Notes: a model not told the origin generated them from the sequence alone. Numbered from the stretch's first letter, positions 17,256-26,032 are shown. The stretch is 48,217 nucleotides of DNA from Marispirochaeta aestuarii (GCF_002087085.1 NZ_MWQY01000027.1:1-48217); one strand, 5' to 3'. Translations and numbers: made by a program.

Positions 17256-18401
17256 ATGAAGTCTTTCTCTGGTGTTCCGAGGAAAAACGCAGCTTTTTTT
17301 GTAGTGGTACTCCTGCTTTGCATAAGTCCCCTTCTGGTCTTCGCCCAGGAGGTCGGCAGAATCGAGTACCTGGACGGGATTGTGGATATTCACCGGGGGG
17401 GCGAGATCGTCGAACTTTTTCCTTCAGATATCGGGTTTTCCCTGGAAGCCCTTGATACCATTCAGACGGGCCCGGACGGTACGGTACAGTTCTCCATCTC
17501 GACCCAGAAACGCCGGGGAACCAGCGTAAGCGTGGGCAACAATACCACCTTTCTGGTGGAGGCCAGCCTGGACCCCGGAGGAACAAAGACAAGAATCGAG
17601 GTCTTTACCGGTTCTCTGAGTCTCAAGGTGGCCCGGCTGACCGGCCGGGAGGAACTCTCCGTCAGAACAGAGAGCGCCGTAATGGGAGTACGGGGAACGG
17701 AATTCGAGGTTATCACCGCTCCCGACGGCGGCGTGCTCGTGCTCTGTGAGGACGGCAGCGTAAGCTGTCAGGACCAGAATCAGCGGGAGATGATCGCAGT
17801 TCCCGGTACCGGGGTAGAGAAGGTCCCCGGACAGAGCATCAGTTCCGTGAACGTTGATCCTGAAGAGTACGGGGATTTCAGACAAAAATGGCGGGAAACC
17901 AGGATGGAGATCTTTCGTTCCGGGGCCCCGGTTTTTTTTCGTGCCTACATTCAGCAGTTCCGGCGGACTGAACCCCGATTTTCAGAGGCCTACGCCGAGC
18001 TGGAAGGCTTCGATACCAGGCTGAAAGACTATGCCCGCCGCAGCAGTGAAGGGCCTTCATCCATCGGAAGCGGAGAGCTTTACCGCTTTCGGGCCGAAAT
18101 TTCCCCCTCCCTTGCCCGGATGCGCAGTATTATCCCCCTGTACCGGCAGACCTTCTTCCGTCTTGCAGAGCTGTTGCGCTATTATCAGGAATCCGGTATC
18201 GCCGGGGATGAGGTCATCGACGGCGTGAAGGTATCGAATTTCTTCAGGAATTTTCAGCAGAGTCTGCGCGGGGAGAGACTGCGGATCGCCCGGGTGGAAA
18301 ACTGGTTCAAGCTCTATCGGGGCCTCGGCGGCGAAGGACAGGAGAGCCTGATGGATGAATTTTTCGGTCCCGGAGAGGGCAGCCTGCTGGATGAATTTTA
18401 A
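17256..18401 (+). CDS. Secreted FecR-domain protein
   Basis: 381 residues with an N-terminal signal peptide (hydrophobic about 13-29, likely cleavage after LLVFA) and a periplasmic FecR domain (about 32-175): GRIEYLDGIVDIHRGG, LEALDTIQTGPDGTVQFS, SVRTESAVMGVRGTEFEV. In spirochaetes such proteins are stand-alone envelope proteins rather than anti-sigma factors; there is no transmembrane segment or sigma factor here. Residues about 205-365 look entirely helical, and the C-terminus repeats the motif SLMDEF / SLLDEF 12 residues apart. AAGGAG lies 7 nt before the ATG, right after the 77-bp repeats. Function unknown; it probably belongs with the exported proteins that follow. Confidence 0.8.
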   Translation: MKSFSGVPRKNAAFFVVVLLLCISPLLVFAQEVGRIEYLDGIVDIHRGGEIVELFPSDIGFSLEALDTIQTGPDGTVQFSISTQKRRGTSVSVGNNTTFLVEASLDPGGTKTRIEVFTGSLSLKVARLTGREELSVRTESAVMGVRGTEFEVITAPDGGVLVLCEDGSVSCQDQNQREMIAVPGTGVEKVPGQSISSVNVDPEEYGDFRQKWRETRMEIFRSGAPVFFRAYIQQFRRTEPRFSEAYAELEGFDTRLKDYARRSSEGPSSIGSGELYRFRAEISPSLARMRSIIPLYRQTFFRLAELLRYYQESGIAGDEVIDGVKVSNFFRNFQQSLRGERLRIARVENWFKLYRGLGGEGQESLMDEFFGPGEGSLLDEF

Positions 18402-18469
18402 TCCTCGTCCTGAGATAGGGACACCACTGAAAACTACTCTTTTCCCCATATCCGGCGTCGTCAGGATTT

Positions 18470-18509
18470 CCCGCGGTCCTCAACTCTTGTTTCCACAAGA
18501 GTTTGCGGG
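18470..18509. repeat. Inverted repeat downstream of the FecR gene
   Basis: CAACTCTTG and CAAGAGTTTG form a near-perfect inner stem (18481-18504) around a 6-nt loop, and CCCGC/GCGGG (18470-18474, 18505-18509) an outer stem. No T-run follows immediately on plus, so terminator function is uncertain. The rest of the 208-base gap (18402-18609) shows no gene I trust. Confidence 0.4.
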
Positions 18510-18609
18510 CGCTACAAAATCTTTCCTCCTTGACTGTGGAAAATATACCACGTTTTTTGAAGTGCCCGTAGTATATTTACAGAAGGGATAGAGGGGATCC
18601 TTCGGAATC

Positions 18610-20448
18610 ATGAAAGAGCGTCTAAAACCTGCAGGCGTATTCTCTATTGTCCTGACCCTGATGTTTGTCGTCCTCCTTTGCGGATGCGGTGAATCGGGGC
18701 TGATGGATATATATGCCGTTTCCAGCGCTGTCCGGCTCAGTACGATACCCGCAGGTTCGGTGATAAATCCCGGAGATCAGATTCCCCTTTCCCTGACAGT
18801 GGATTCAGGTTCCGCATTGCCGGAGATTCTGGGGGTACGGATTTACCGGGACGGGAATTCCCTTGTTTCAACCATGGACCACGAGGTGGAATCCTCGATA
18901 GTACTGGTTGAGACTGATGATCTGGTTCCGGGCTTTTACAGGATCACTGCGTTTTCCGGAATTTCAGAGGATCCTGAAACAGAGCTGGAACTTCCCTTTT
19001 TTATCTCCTCCGGTGCAGGCGGCATACAACGGATAAGTGCTTATCCTTCCACGGTACTTCCCGGGGAGGGGATGGTGTTGTTTGCAGACCTGGCTGAGGC
19101 CCCGGCGGATGATCCGTATATCCGTTGGAAAGCGGGCGGACGGACAATTGGCGCCGGACGCGTGGCCGAGGGAGCCCAGCTGGCAAACTGGCAGGTGCCG
19201 GAAACACCGGGAATCTACCCGGTTACTGCGGAGTACTTTCCCTTTCCTCCCCCGGGAAACGGAGATTTTCCCTTTGCGGGAGCTGAAAAGCGCAGTGAGG
19301 CTTTCGTCTCCACGGAACAGCGCACGCCCCGGGGCGAGCTGGGGCCCGCTGAATCCTACAGTTCCCTGTTCCATTTTCGGGGAACCTTTCAGTCCAACGG
19401 GTTTTCAGTGCTGCCGGATCCCCGTATCCAGGGCAGTCCGGTACTTGCCCTGGAGGATGAAATATTCGGGTACAGCTTCTCGGAAAAGGACGTCCTTGCC
19501 TTCGATACCAGCCTGATTCCCGTCAGGAACGGAAGCCCCGAAGCCTTCGTTCTGGAGATGAAGGGAATCTTTTCCCGGAACGGTCCTATCCTTTCCATCC
19601 GGGACCAGCGTGACGTTCAGGTATTGTCCCTTCAGCGGAGCGATGAGGGTTTTCTCCTGGCGGGGGGCAATTTTCAGATCTCCCTGTCTCTTCCTCCGAG
19701 TTTTACCCTGAGGGAAACCGGTTCGCCACTCTACCTTGCGATTGCTGTCGAGCCCGGATCACCATCGGGACGGCTTCGCTGGTATGTTGACGGGGTGTAC
19801 CAGGGGAGCGCCGTACTGCCCGGTATCCCTGGGTTTTCCGGAACAGGATTCAGTACTCTCATCGGGGGCGGTTTTCACGGACTCCTCGATGAGCTGGGAA
19901 TCCGGAGCCTGGAAGCGGCCCGGGACGGAGGAATTTTCGGCTTCGCCATGCGGGAGCGCTATGGCAGATCTCTGGTGCTGGCTGAAGGATTTGATGCTCC
20001 CTGGCCCGATGAACTTCTTCTGCCGGGAAGCACCGGTCGCGGTGAAGGCAGTGAGGAGAGTGTACTGCTCATTGAAAAAGGCGGAAAGGCGGGTTTTGCT
20101 GTCCCCCTGCAGGGGATAGAAGGAAGGATAATCCTCACCTTTAAGGAGCCGGCGGCCGGGGCCGCAGTACGATTCAGGCTCGGCGGGGAGGAGTCCGACA
20201 CCGCAAACCTGATCACCAGGGCCGACGGAAGGGCGACCCTGTTTATTCTCCGCAGGGAGCGAAACCTTCGCATCAGTCAGAACGAAAATCTCCTTGCCTC
20301 CTTTTCCGCTGATGAAAGCGGTGGGGACCTTCAGCTCTGGATAGAGGCTGCGGATGAATCCCTCCGGCTGGATTCGATTCTGGTGAGCAGGGGGGAGGAG
20401 CGTTTACGCGTGCAGGCCCCCGGAGCGGAGGCTTCTCCTGAGGTCTGA
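18610..20448 (+). CDS. Large lipoprotein with LamG-like domain
   Basis: 612-residue predicted lipoprotein. The signal peptide ends in LLCGC with the lipidated cysteine at C26. Residues about 40-230 look like two immunoglobulin-like beta domains (VIYPAGS-type strands, ISAYPSTVLPGEGMVLFADL, GIYPVTAEY). Residues about 255-440 resemble a concanavalin/LamG sandwich: an FRGTFQSNGF strand, then GRLRWYVDGVYQGSA, STLIGGGFHGLLDELGI, a pattern typical of LamG-like jelly-roll domains. A further beta domain closes the protein. No catalytic residues are evident, so a surface or periplasmic binding role is likely. The start has only a distant GAGGGG. The next gene overlaps its end by 11 bases. Confidence 0.7.
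   Translation: MKERLKPAGVFSIVLTLMFVVLLCGCGESGLMDIYAVSSAVRLSTIPAGSVINPGDQIPLSLTVDSGSALPEILGVRIYRDGNSLVSTMDHEVESSIVLVETDDLVPGFYRITAFSGISEDPETELELPFFISSGAGGIQRISAYPSTVLPGEGMVLFADLAEAPADDPYIRWKAGGRTIGAGRVAEGAQLANWQVPETPGIYPVTAEYFPFPPPGNGDFPFAGAEKRSEAFVSTEQRTPRGELGPAESYSSLFHFRGTFQSNGFSVLPDPRIQGSPVLALEDEIFGYSFSEKDVLAFDTSLIPVRNGSPEAFVLEMKGIFSRNGPILSIRDQRDVQVLSLQRSDEGFLLAGGNFQISLSLPPSFTLRETGSPLYLAIAVEPGSPSGRLRWYVDGVYQGSAVLPGIPGFSGTGFSTLIGGGFHGLLDELGIRSLEAARDGGIFGFAMRERYGRSLVLAEGFDAPWPDELLLPGSTGRGEGSEESVLLIEKGGKAGFAVPLQGIEGRIILTFKEPAAGAAVRFRLGGEESDTANLITRADGRATLFILRRERNLRISQNENLLASFSADESGGDLQLWIEAADESLRLDSILVSRGEERLRVQAPGAEASPEV
20427..20431 (+). promoter_or_regulatory. Ribosome binding site supporting a CTG start
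   Basis: GGAGG, 6 nt before CTG at 20438-20440, inside the end of the preceding lipoprotein gene. It is the only start-like codon in frame that would include the signal peptide of the next gene. Confidence 0.55.
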
Positions 20449-21211
20449 GTGTTCTGATATAAACAGAAGCCTGATCCTCCTTGCGGTAATATTTCTCTTT
20501 CTGCTGACAAATTCTTCTTTTGCGGCTGAAAAAGAGGGAGAGTCTCCTGTTGTCCTTCAGGTCCGGGAAGCGTCGATTGTTTTTTCTGTTGCCCCGGGTA
20601 TGGATCTGAAACCGGGGGATGAATTAACCGGCACTTCGAAAAACGGGGAGCCGCTGCTTGTAAGGATTACGGAACGGTATCCGGAAGCCGGGATCGCCCG
20701 GATCATCTACGGCAACCCGCAGATTGAGGACGTCCTGGCTGTCCGTCCGGCCCTGGGGCTGGATGTACAGGGATATCTAGGCGGAACAATCACCTTTTCC
20801 GGGACTTTTAAAACAGTTCCGGGTATACGGATTATCGGGATCCGGGGCTTCTCCGGATTGTTCCCCGTCGTCGGGATTGAATTTCCTCTCTCCTCCGCTG
20901 GTCCCGAGGGGGTCCCGCTTTTTCCCTATGCGGGAATGCAGCTGCAGTGGGACATCGGAAGGTTCCAGATACTGCCTTCCGGAGTTCTCGGGTTGGGAAT
21001 TTATCTTCCCCCCGGCGGCGACGGCTCGTATTCCGCGGATTACCTGGGAGGGATCGGCGAGATCGGTATAAGCTGGCTTGTTCACGATTCCTGGAGAATT
21101 CTGCTGGGGCTGGGTTACAGCTCCTGGGTGGGAAGGTCCGGGCTTGAAGAGGACGATCGTTACGGTTATAACGGAATAACCCTGAGAGGGGGATTAGTCT
21201 GGAAGATGTAA
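20438..21211 (+). CDS. Exported beta-rich protein with probable CTG start
   Basis: The reading frame from the first ATG (20600) begins in mid-protein, but the same frame continues upstream without a stop into a textbook signal peptide (RSLILLAVIFLFLLTNSSFAA). No ATG, GTG or TTG lies in frame there. CTG at 20438 follows GGAGG by 6 nt and would give 257 residues starting MRSECSDINR. The mature protein alternates polar and hydrophobic residues and ends in amphipathic strands (GIGEIGISWLVHDSWRILLG, GITLRGGLVWKM), suggesting a small outer-membrane or periplasmic beta protein. An undetected base error near 20449 is the alternative. Function unknown; overlap with the upstream gene suggests coupled translation. 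Confidence 0.6.
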   Translation: MRSECSDINRSLILLAVIFLFLLTNSSFAAEKEGESPVVLQVREASIVFSVAPGMDLKPGDELTGTSKNGEPLLVRITERYPEAGIARIIYGNPQIEDVLAVRPALGLDVQGYLGGTITFSGTFKTVPGIRIIGIRGFSGLFPVVGIEFPLSSAGPEGVPLFPYAGMQLQWDIGRFQILPSGVLGLGIYLPPGGDGSYSADYLGGIGEIGISWLVHDSWRILLGLGYSSWVGRSGLEEDDRYGYNGITLRGGLVWKM

Positions 21212-21252
21212 TACTGTGAGCGCTGCTCGCATCAAGGAGTTCTGAATATACA

Positions 21253-22668
21253 ATGGCGCCTGGAAAATTCGTATCGCGGCAGGTGTTGCCGGTTCTGGCA
21301 ACGGTTTTTATCCTCTCCTGTACAAGCCTTGAGCAAAGTGCTCCACCGATTCCCGGGGAAGAACATACGGCGGTTTCACGAGAAATCCCTGCCCCTCTGG
21401 TCTTTGGACGGGGCCTGGGTGCGACCGGAGAAGAAGCCGTGGATGCTGCCCTGCGGGACGGCGCGCGTAAAGTCGCGGAAGCCCTTCTTGGGCCGGGAGC
21501 TGCCTTGAATAACCAGGACCTCCTGGACCGGCTCTTTTCTTCATCCATTTATACTGTCAGGGAAGCATATTACGGGGACAGCATTGAAATTCTGGGTACC
21601 GAAAAGTCGGCAGAATCTGAGGACACCGGCGCAGTTGTCCGTGGAAGAGTCAATGTTTCCGTCCTCATCAGCAGAATGCGAGAGGCGGGAATCCCGGAAA
21701 ATCTGCTTCCCGAAAATCCTGAATCCGTCGGGCTCGCCGATGAAGCTGTACCCGGGTATGCAGACGCCTACCTTACAGGCAGGGCGGAGCTGCAGAAAAC
21801 TGAACCCGATCCCTTGGTTCAGGGTGTACACGAAACTGCCGCCCTTGATATCGAAGACCTGGGGAGACTTAAGCTCAATGAAACCGAAAAAGAGCGGCTC
21901 GCCAGGTTTCTGAGCAGTCTCAGTTTCATGATACTTTCATCCCCCTCGGGTGAAGAGGACAGTTTCTACAGGCGGGAAGCTGCCTTCGAGTTATCCAGAG
22001 TCCTGAGCCGCTACGGTTATACCTGTCATTATCCCGATCAGGTTGATGGTATTCTTGCCGGACAGCAGGAGACCTACCGTGAAGAAACAGGAGGAGACAT
22101 CCCGCTGCTGCAGTGGACGGCAAAAAAGCTCGGGGCAGATATCTACGCCCAGGTGAATACGCAGACGGATGTACGCCGGGATTCCGGGGGATTTTACGCA
22201 AGTGCTTCCGTCAGAATCGATCTGCTGGATACCCGGAGCTGGGAAAAGGCCGCTTCCATCACCTCCCGGGAGTCGCCCCCCGCCTTCAGCAGCGTCTCGG
22301 AACAGGAAGCCGTCAGTTTCGCCCTGCGGAGTGTAATGCTTGAACTGGCCCCTGATGTTGTCTCTTCAGCCAGAGAGGCCTACAGCGGCACTCTGATAAA
22401 AGGTCTTCCCTACGAACTGATTCTGCTGAGTCCGCCTGAACAGGGAGAATTGAAGCGGTTTCTGGATTTGCTGGAAGATGAAGTCCGCAGAATCCGCAGG
22501 ATCTCCTCTTCTTCTGAAGAAGAGAGGTTCGAATTGAGGTTTCTCGGCAGCCTGGAAGAGCTGGAATCTCTGCTCTACGATGTTGCCGGGAGTATCGATG
22601 GCATGGAGGATTTCTCACCTGCCTATCAACGGGGAAACACTCTCGCTTTTTATACCGGACTCTTCTGA
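21253..22668 (+). CDS. Lipoprotein with LPP20/CsgG-like regions
   Basis: 471 residues; signal peptide with cysteine C23 in FILSC. Residues about 50-140 (GRGLGATGEEAVDAALRDGARKVAEALL, then RVREAYYG- and GRVNVSVLI-type strands) resemble the LPP20/FlgT N-terminal fold found in exported spirochaete lipoproteins. The central part, LLQWTAKKLGADIYAQVNTQ followed by SASVRIDLLDTRSWEKAAS, has the pattern of CsgG-like nucleotide-free Rossmann domains in outer-membrane assembly proteins. The C-terminal third is helical then beta (FELRFLGSLEELESLLYDV). These assignments are by eye. AAGGAG lies about 13 nt before the ATG. Probably in one operon with its neighbours; function unknown. Confidence 0.6.
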   Translation: MAPGKFVSRQVLPVLATVFILSCTSLEQSAPPIPGEEHTAVSREIPAPLVFGRGLGATGEEAVDAALRDGARKVAEALLGPGAALNNQDLLDRLFSSSIYTVREAYYGDSIEILGTEKSAESEDTGAVVRGRVNVSVLISRMREAGIPENLLPENPESVGLADEAVPGYADAYLTGRAELQKTEPDPLVQGVHETAALDIEDLGRLKLNETEKERLARFLSSLSFMILSSPSGEEDSFYRREAAFELSRVLSRYGYTCHYPDQVDGILAGQQETYREETGGDIPLLQWTAKKLGADIYAQVNTQTDVRRDSGGFYASASVRIDLLDTRSWEKAASITSRESPPAFSSVSEQEAVSFALRSVMLELAPDVVSSAREAYSGTLIKGLPYELILLSPPEQGELKRFLDLLEDEVRRIRRISSSSEEERFELRFLGSLEELESLLYDVAGSIDGMEDFSPAYQRGNTLAFYTGLF

Positions 22669-22692
22669 TTCCCTGGAATGAGGTAGCCGCCG

Positions 22693-23868
22693 ATGGATCG
22701 CAGGATTACCCGCTGCTGTTTACTTCTGACCATTCTCGTTATCGGTCCTGTCTGGTTTTCAGGATGCGTCTCCTCCCCCGATCCCGGGGCTGCTTCAGCC
22801 TATCGGCCGGATCGCTATGCGTCCGCTGATTCCGTCGAATCCCATACCCTCGCGGGCAAGGATGAGAGCCTTGCTTCCGCTGAAGCGGAAGGTGACCTCC
22901 TCATGGCTGAGGGGCGCCCGTATCAGGCCCTGCGAATATACCTGGAGGCTCTGGGTATCGAAAGGGTCCTGTCTCCGGCTGAAGAAGAGCAGCAGAGGAT
23001 GATTCTGGAAAAGAGCCGCAGAATTGTGGAAAAGATCAGGATCGAGCCCCTGACTGCCGGAATGACGGTAGAGCTGGGGCGGCCTTTTGTCTCCCCCTTC
23101 AGGGCTCAGGTCACCTTCAACGGAAAGGAGACAGGGCTCCCGGGGGTGCGGCTGCTGGTTCGACATAAAATTCCCGGGGCTTCCGCTTCCGGAGGCGAAT
23201 CGGTACTGCGTTATGTATCCGACGGGTCTGGCGCGCTGTCCTACAAACCTTCGGTTCCTTTCTTACCGGGGAACGGTGCTGTCTACATATCCCTTGACCT
23301 TGAGGGGGAACTTGCGCAGATTGACGAGCGGGCTTTTTCCGGATCCGCTGTGGCTGAGGAGTATCGTGCCCTCAGGCGTTCGATCAACTCCGTGCAGGCG
23401 GTTTTTCCCTACCGGGTGGAAGAGACCGGGGACAGGGTACTTGTGGCTGTCCTGGTCTTTGATCGGGACAGTGCAGGAAACCCGACGGGCGGGGGCTTTA
23501 CGGCTTCCGGTTTGGCCGGAGTTTTCGATACCTCCCTTTTCGATGTACGGATTCTCGAGGCGGACAGGGAACGCCCGGATGAGCTTCCCCGGGAGATTGC
23601 CCGGCGATTCGCGGAGAGTCATGGACGTTCCGGCTGGTTAATCCACGGCAATGCCAGGATATCGGAGTACGAGGAAAAAGACGGGCGGGTCTATGTTACC
23701 GTCATCGGTTCTGCCCGGGCTGTTAACCTGGCCTCGGTGGGTCCCGGCCCTGCAACGGGAGAAATGAAAAAATCGGTTATCGGCAGCAATTCCCGGAACA
23801 CCGTATTATCGGCGTACCGGCAGCTGGGAAAAATACTGGGTGCTGAACTGATTAATCAGCTCAGGTAA
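22693..23868 (+). CDS. Lipoprotein with TPR-like, Ig-like and CsgG-like regions
   Basis: 391 residues; lipobox FSGC with C25. Residues about 60-90 (EAEGDLLMAEGRPYQALRIYLEAL) look like one TPR hairpin, about 120-200 like a bacterial Ig-like domain (VTFNGKETGLPGVRLLVRH, SDGSGALSYKPSVPFLPG), and about 235-390 like a periplasmic alpha/beta domain ending LSAYRQLGKILGAELINQL, as in CsgG-like assembly lipoproteins. GAGGT precedes the ATG by 8 nt, and the gap to the upstream gene is 24 bases, so they are cotranscribed. The 3' end overlaps the convergent glycerophosphodiesterase gene by eight bases. Function unknown. Confidence 0.6.
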   Translation: MDRRITRCCLLLTILVIGPVWFSGCVSSPDPGAASAYRPDRYASADSVESHTLAGKDESLASAEAEGDLLMAEGRPYQALRIYLEALGIERVLSPAEEEQQRMILEKSRRIVEKIRIEPLTAGMTVELGRPFVSPFRAQVTFNGKETGLPGVRLLVRHKIPGASASGGESVLRYVSDGSGALSYKPSVPFLPGNGAVYISLDLEGELAQIDERAFSGSAVAEEYRALRRSINSVQAVFPYRVEETGDRVLVAVLVFDRDSAGNPTGGGFTASGLAGVFDTSLFDVRILEADRERPDELPREIARRFAESHGRSGWLIHGNARISEYEEKDGRVYVTVIGSARAVNLASVGPGPATGEMKKSVIGSNSRNTVLSAYRQLGKILGAELINQLR

Positions 23869-24598
23869 AAAGATCCTCAGGACGGTTGGAAATGATTCCC
23901 GTCGCCCCGGCGTCTATGCAGCGTCTGGCTTCCCCGGGGGAATCCACCGTCCAGCAGAGGACAGTTTCCCCGGGACGGACGCTTTTTCCGACCATGTTCG
24001 CGGCGGGTTTGCGGAAATCAGCTCTGCTGTAACGGCATGCCGCAGTAAGAGGCAGCCAGGAGGGCAGGGATCTCCTGTCGTATATGAGTCCCGCCGGGAC
24101 CCGGGGAAGCACCCGTTTTGCCGTGCGGACAATCCGCGGATCAAAGCTCGATACTGCCGCCCTGTACAGGGTTCCGGTTTCTTCCAGCAGTCCCCCCAGA
24201 AGGCGGGGAATTTCCAGGGACTCACGGAAGCGGTAGTACTTGATCTCTATGTCGAAAATGATAGATCCTCCGAAGGCTTCAAGGACCTGTCGCAGGGAAG
24301 GTATGCCGCTGCCGGTATACTGTGCTCCCTTCCAGGCCCCCGCTTCCATGGCCTGAAGTTCCTTCATGGAGAAATCCCCGATGCTTCCCGGCACACCGCA
24401 GATCCGTTCGAGTTTTTCATCATGAAACACCGCCAGTTCGCCGTCGGCGCTGAGCTGCACATCCAGTTCGATGCCGGGAATACCCTCTTTTTTCGCCAGT
24501 TCAAAAGCAGGCATGGTATTTTCCGGTGCACGGTGGGAGCATCCCCGGTGGGCAAACAGAAGAGGTCTGGAAATTTCGGGAAAGAACCTTGTCTTCAT
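23861..24598 (-). CDS. Glycerophosphodiester phosphodiesterase
   Basis: TIM-barrel GDPD-family enzyme that hydrolyses deacylated phospholipids to glycerol 3-phosphate and an alcohol; 245 residues from the chosen start. The active-site set is present: AHRGCSHRAPENT (H17, R18, E26, N27), GIELDVQLSADGELAVFHD (E44, D46, H59), IFDIEIKYYRFRE, and CWTVDSPGEARRCIDAGATGIISNRPE. No signal peptide is seen, so it is probably cytoplasmic. I chose ATG 24598, where homology begins; a start at 24676 would add 26 poorly conserved residues overlapping mnmE and its promoter. A -10 box ends 7 nt before this ATG with no ribosome site. UgpQ is the closest named type, but the symbol is not certain. Confidence 0.88.
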   Translation of the reverse strand: MKTRFFPEISRPLLFAHRGCSHRAPENTMPAFELAKKEGIPGIELDVQLSADGELAVFHDEKLERICGVPGSIGDFSMKELQAMEAGAWKGAQYTGSGIPSLRQVLEAFGGSIIFDIEIKYYRFRESLEIPRLLGGLLEETGTLYRAAVSSFDPRIVRTAKRVLPRVPAGLIYDRRSLPSWLPLTAACRYSRADFRKPAANMVGKSVRPGETVLCWTVDSPGEARRCIDAGATGIISNRPEDLFT

Positions 24599-24605
24599 GT
24601 TCCGC

Positions 24606-24611
24606 AGTATA
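24606..24611 (-). promoter_or_regulatory. -10 box of the glycerophosphodiesterase gene
   Basis: TATACT on the minus strand, 7 nt before the ATG at 24598, with only a weak -35 (TTCCCG-like). The spacing suggests a leaderless transcript, divergent from mnmE. Confidence 0.5.
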
Positions 24612-24626
24612 GAGGATTTTATCCCC

Positions 24627-24656
24627 TTGCGGGAAGTTCGCCGAAAAGGGTATGCT
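24627..24656 (+). promoter_or_regulatory. Promoter of mnmE-mnmG-rsmG
   Basis: TTGCGG (24627-24632), 18-bp spacer, TATGCT (24651-24656), then 9 nt to the mnmE ATG; no Shine-Dalgarno sequence in between, again a leaderless layout. Confidence 0.55.
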
Positions 24657-24665
24657 GTTGCACTT

Positions 24666-26024
24666 ATGAAATCCATCTCCTACGATACCAGTGAACCCAT
24701 AATCGCCCTGGCAAGTGCCTGGGGCGAAAGCGCTGTCGCGGTACTGCGGGCCTCAGGTCATGGCTGTATTCCCCTGCTGGCGGACTGTTTCTCCCGTTCC
24801 GAGGCTCTCCTGAAGGCTCCGAGCCATACCATGGTTCACGGTGTGCTGATCGATCCGGCCACGGGCGATGCAGTGGACGAGGTGGTGTGTGCCGTTTACC
24901 GGGACGGCCGGGGGTACACCGGAGAGGAAGCGGTGGAGATATTCTCCCATGGCAGCATGCCGGGAATCCAGCTCATCCTTGAGACCCTCCGTGCCCGGGG
25001 TTTCCGGGACGCCCGGCCGGGGGAGTTCACCCTCAGGGCCTTTCTCAACGGAAAGATTGATCTTACCCGGGCAGAGGCCGTGGGGGAGATTATCTCCTCC
25101 AGGAGCAGGGCTGCCCACGCCATGGCCCTCCACCGTCTCGAAGGCAGTATCTTTCGCAGGATCGACAGTTTCAAGGAGGGGCTGAAAAAACTTCTGGCTG
25201 TGGTGGAAATTCAGCTGGACTATCCGGAGGATGAGGTTTCCGCGGAAGATCTGATAGCCGAAGACGATATCCTTCAATTAAAGGGGGAGCTCGAAACCCT
25301 GGCAGCTACATTTTCCACCGGACGGCTCTACCAGGAGGGGGCCAGAGTGGCCCTGAGCGGGCGGACCAATGCGGGTAAATCCTCGCTTTTCAATTTGTTT
25401 GTGCGGGAAGATCGCTCCATTGTCTCGGATATTCATGGGACTACCCGGGATTTTGTGCATGAACAGCTGAGTATTCGCGGTATTCCCGTAACCCTCTATG
25501 ATACAGCAGGCCTGCGGCACGGCGAAACAGGCGATACGGTGGAACGGGAAGGAATCCGCCGCAGCGGTCTCGTTACCCGGGAAGCGGACCTGGTTCTGTA
25601 TCTGGTGGACGGGAGTACCGGGGTCCGGACAGGTGAACTTGAGGGGCTTGATCCGGGGAAGACTCTCCTCCTCTGGAATAAGGCCGATATTGCCAATGGC
25701 CCTGCTCCGGAAGGATTTCTTTCCGTCAGTGCGGTAACGGGAGAGGGATTCGCACTGCTTGAGGAGGAGATCTGCCGGAGACTATCCGGTGTAAAGATCG
25801 GAGCCGACGAGGCTGTCATCGATTCCCTCCGTCAGCGGGATCTTCTTGTCCGTTCAGCGGAATCCCTTGCACAGGTTCTTGAGGGGCTGGATGCGGGGAT
25901 GCCCCTGGATGCCGTGACGGTGGACCTGCGGGACGCCATGGATGCTCTGGGAGAGATTACCGGAGAGGTAACAAGCGCAGAGGTCCTGGAGGACATGTTC
26001 TCCAGGTTCTGTGTAGGCAAGTGA
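24666..26024 (+). CDS. mnmE: tRNA uridine-5-carboxymethylaminomethyl modification GTPase MnmE
   Basis: GTPase which, with MnmG, modifies U34 of tRNAs reading two-family codon boxes. The 452 residues match the family. The start at 24666 gives the usual SISYDTSEPIIALASAWGESAVAVLR N-terminus (formyl-THF-binding domain); an earlier start at 24471 would overlap the divergent gene and is rejected. The G domain has G1 SGRTNAGKSS (about 229-238), G2 GTTRD, G3 DTAG and G4 NKAD; the C-terminus ends in FCVGK with the catalytic cysteine. First gene of the mnmE-mnmG-rsmG operon; mnmG begins 8 bases after the stop. Confidence 0.95.
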   Translation: MKSISYDTSEPIIALASAWGESAVAVLRASGHGCIPLLADCFSRSEALLKAPSHTMVHGVLIDPATGDAVDEVVCAVYRDGRGYTGEEAVEIFSHGSMPGIQLILETLRARGFRDARPGEFTLRAFLNGKIDLTRAEAVGEIISSRSRAAHAMALHRLEGSIFRRIDSFKEGLKKLLAVVEIQLDYPEDEVSAEDLIAEDDILQLKGELETLAATFSTGRLYQEGARVALSGRTNAGKSSLFNLFVREDRSIVSDIHGTTRDFVHEQLSIRGIPVTLYDTAGLRHGETGDTVEREGIRRSGLVTREADLVLYLVDGSTGVRTGELEGLDPGKTLLLWNKADIANGPAPEGFLSVSAVTGEGFALLEEEICRRLSGVKIGADEAVIDSLRQRDLLVRSAESLAQVLEGLDAGMPLDAVTVDLRDAMDALGEITGEVTSAEVLEDMFSRFCVGK

Positions 26025-26032
26025 GGAGTCCT

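Noticed and set aside
16740-17592. Overlapping open frames on both strands encoding repeated peptides such as FDSALPRSG and AKPSLRFSRSPKD
   Set aside because: They arise from the 77-bp hairpin repeat; 77 is not divisible by 3, so each unit shifts frame and all frames look repetitive. No ribosome sites or family matches.
18355-18591. 78-residue ORF downstream of the FecR gene
   Set aside because: It starts inside the FecR gene in another frame, has no ribosome site, and crosses the inverted repeat.
24471-24665. N-terminal extension of mnmE
   Set aside because: It would overlap the divergent phosphodiesterase gene and the mnmE promoter; the family N-terminus begins at 24666.
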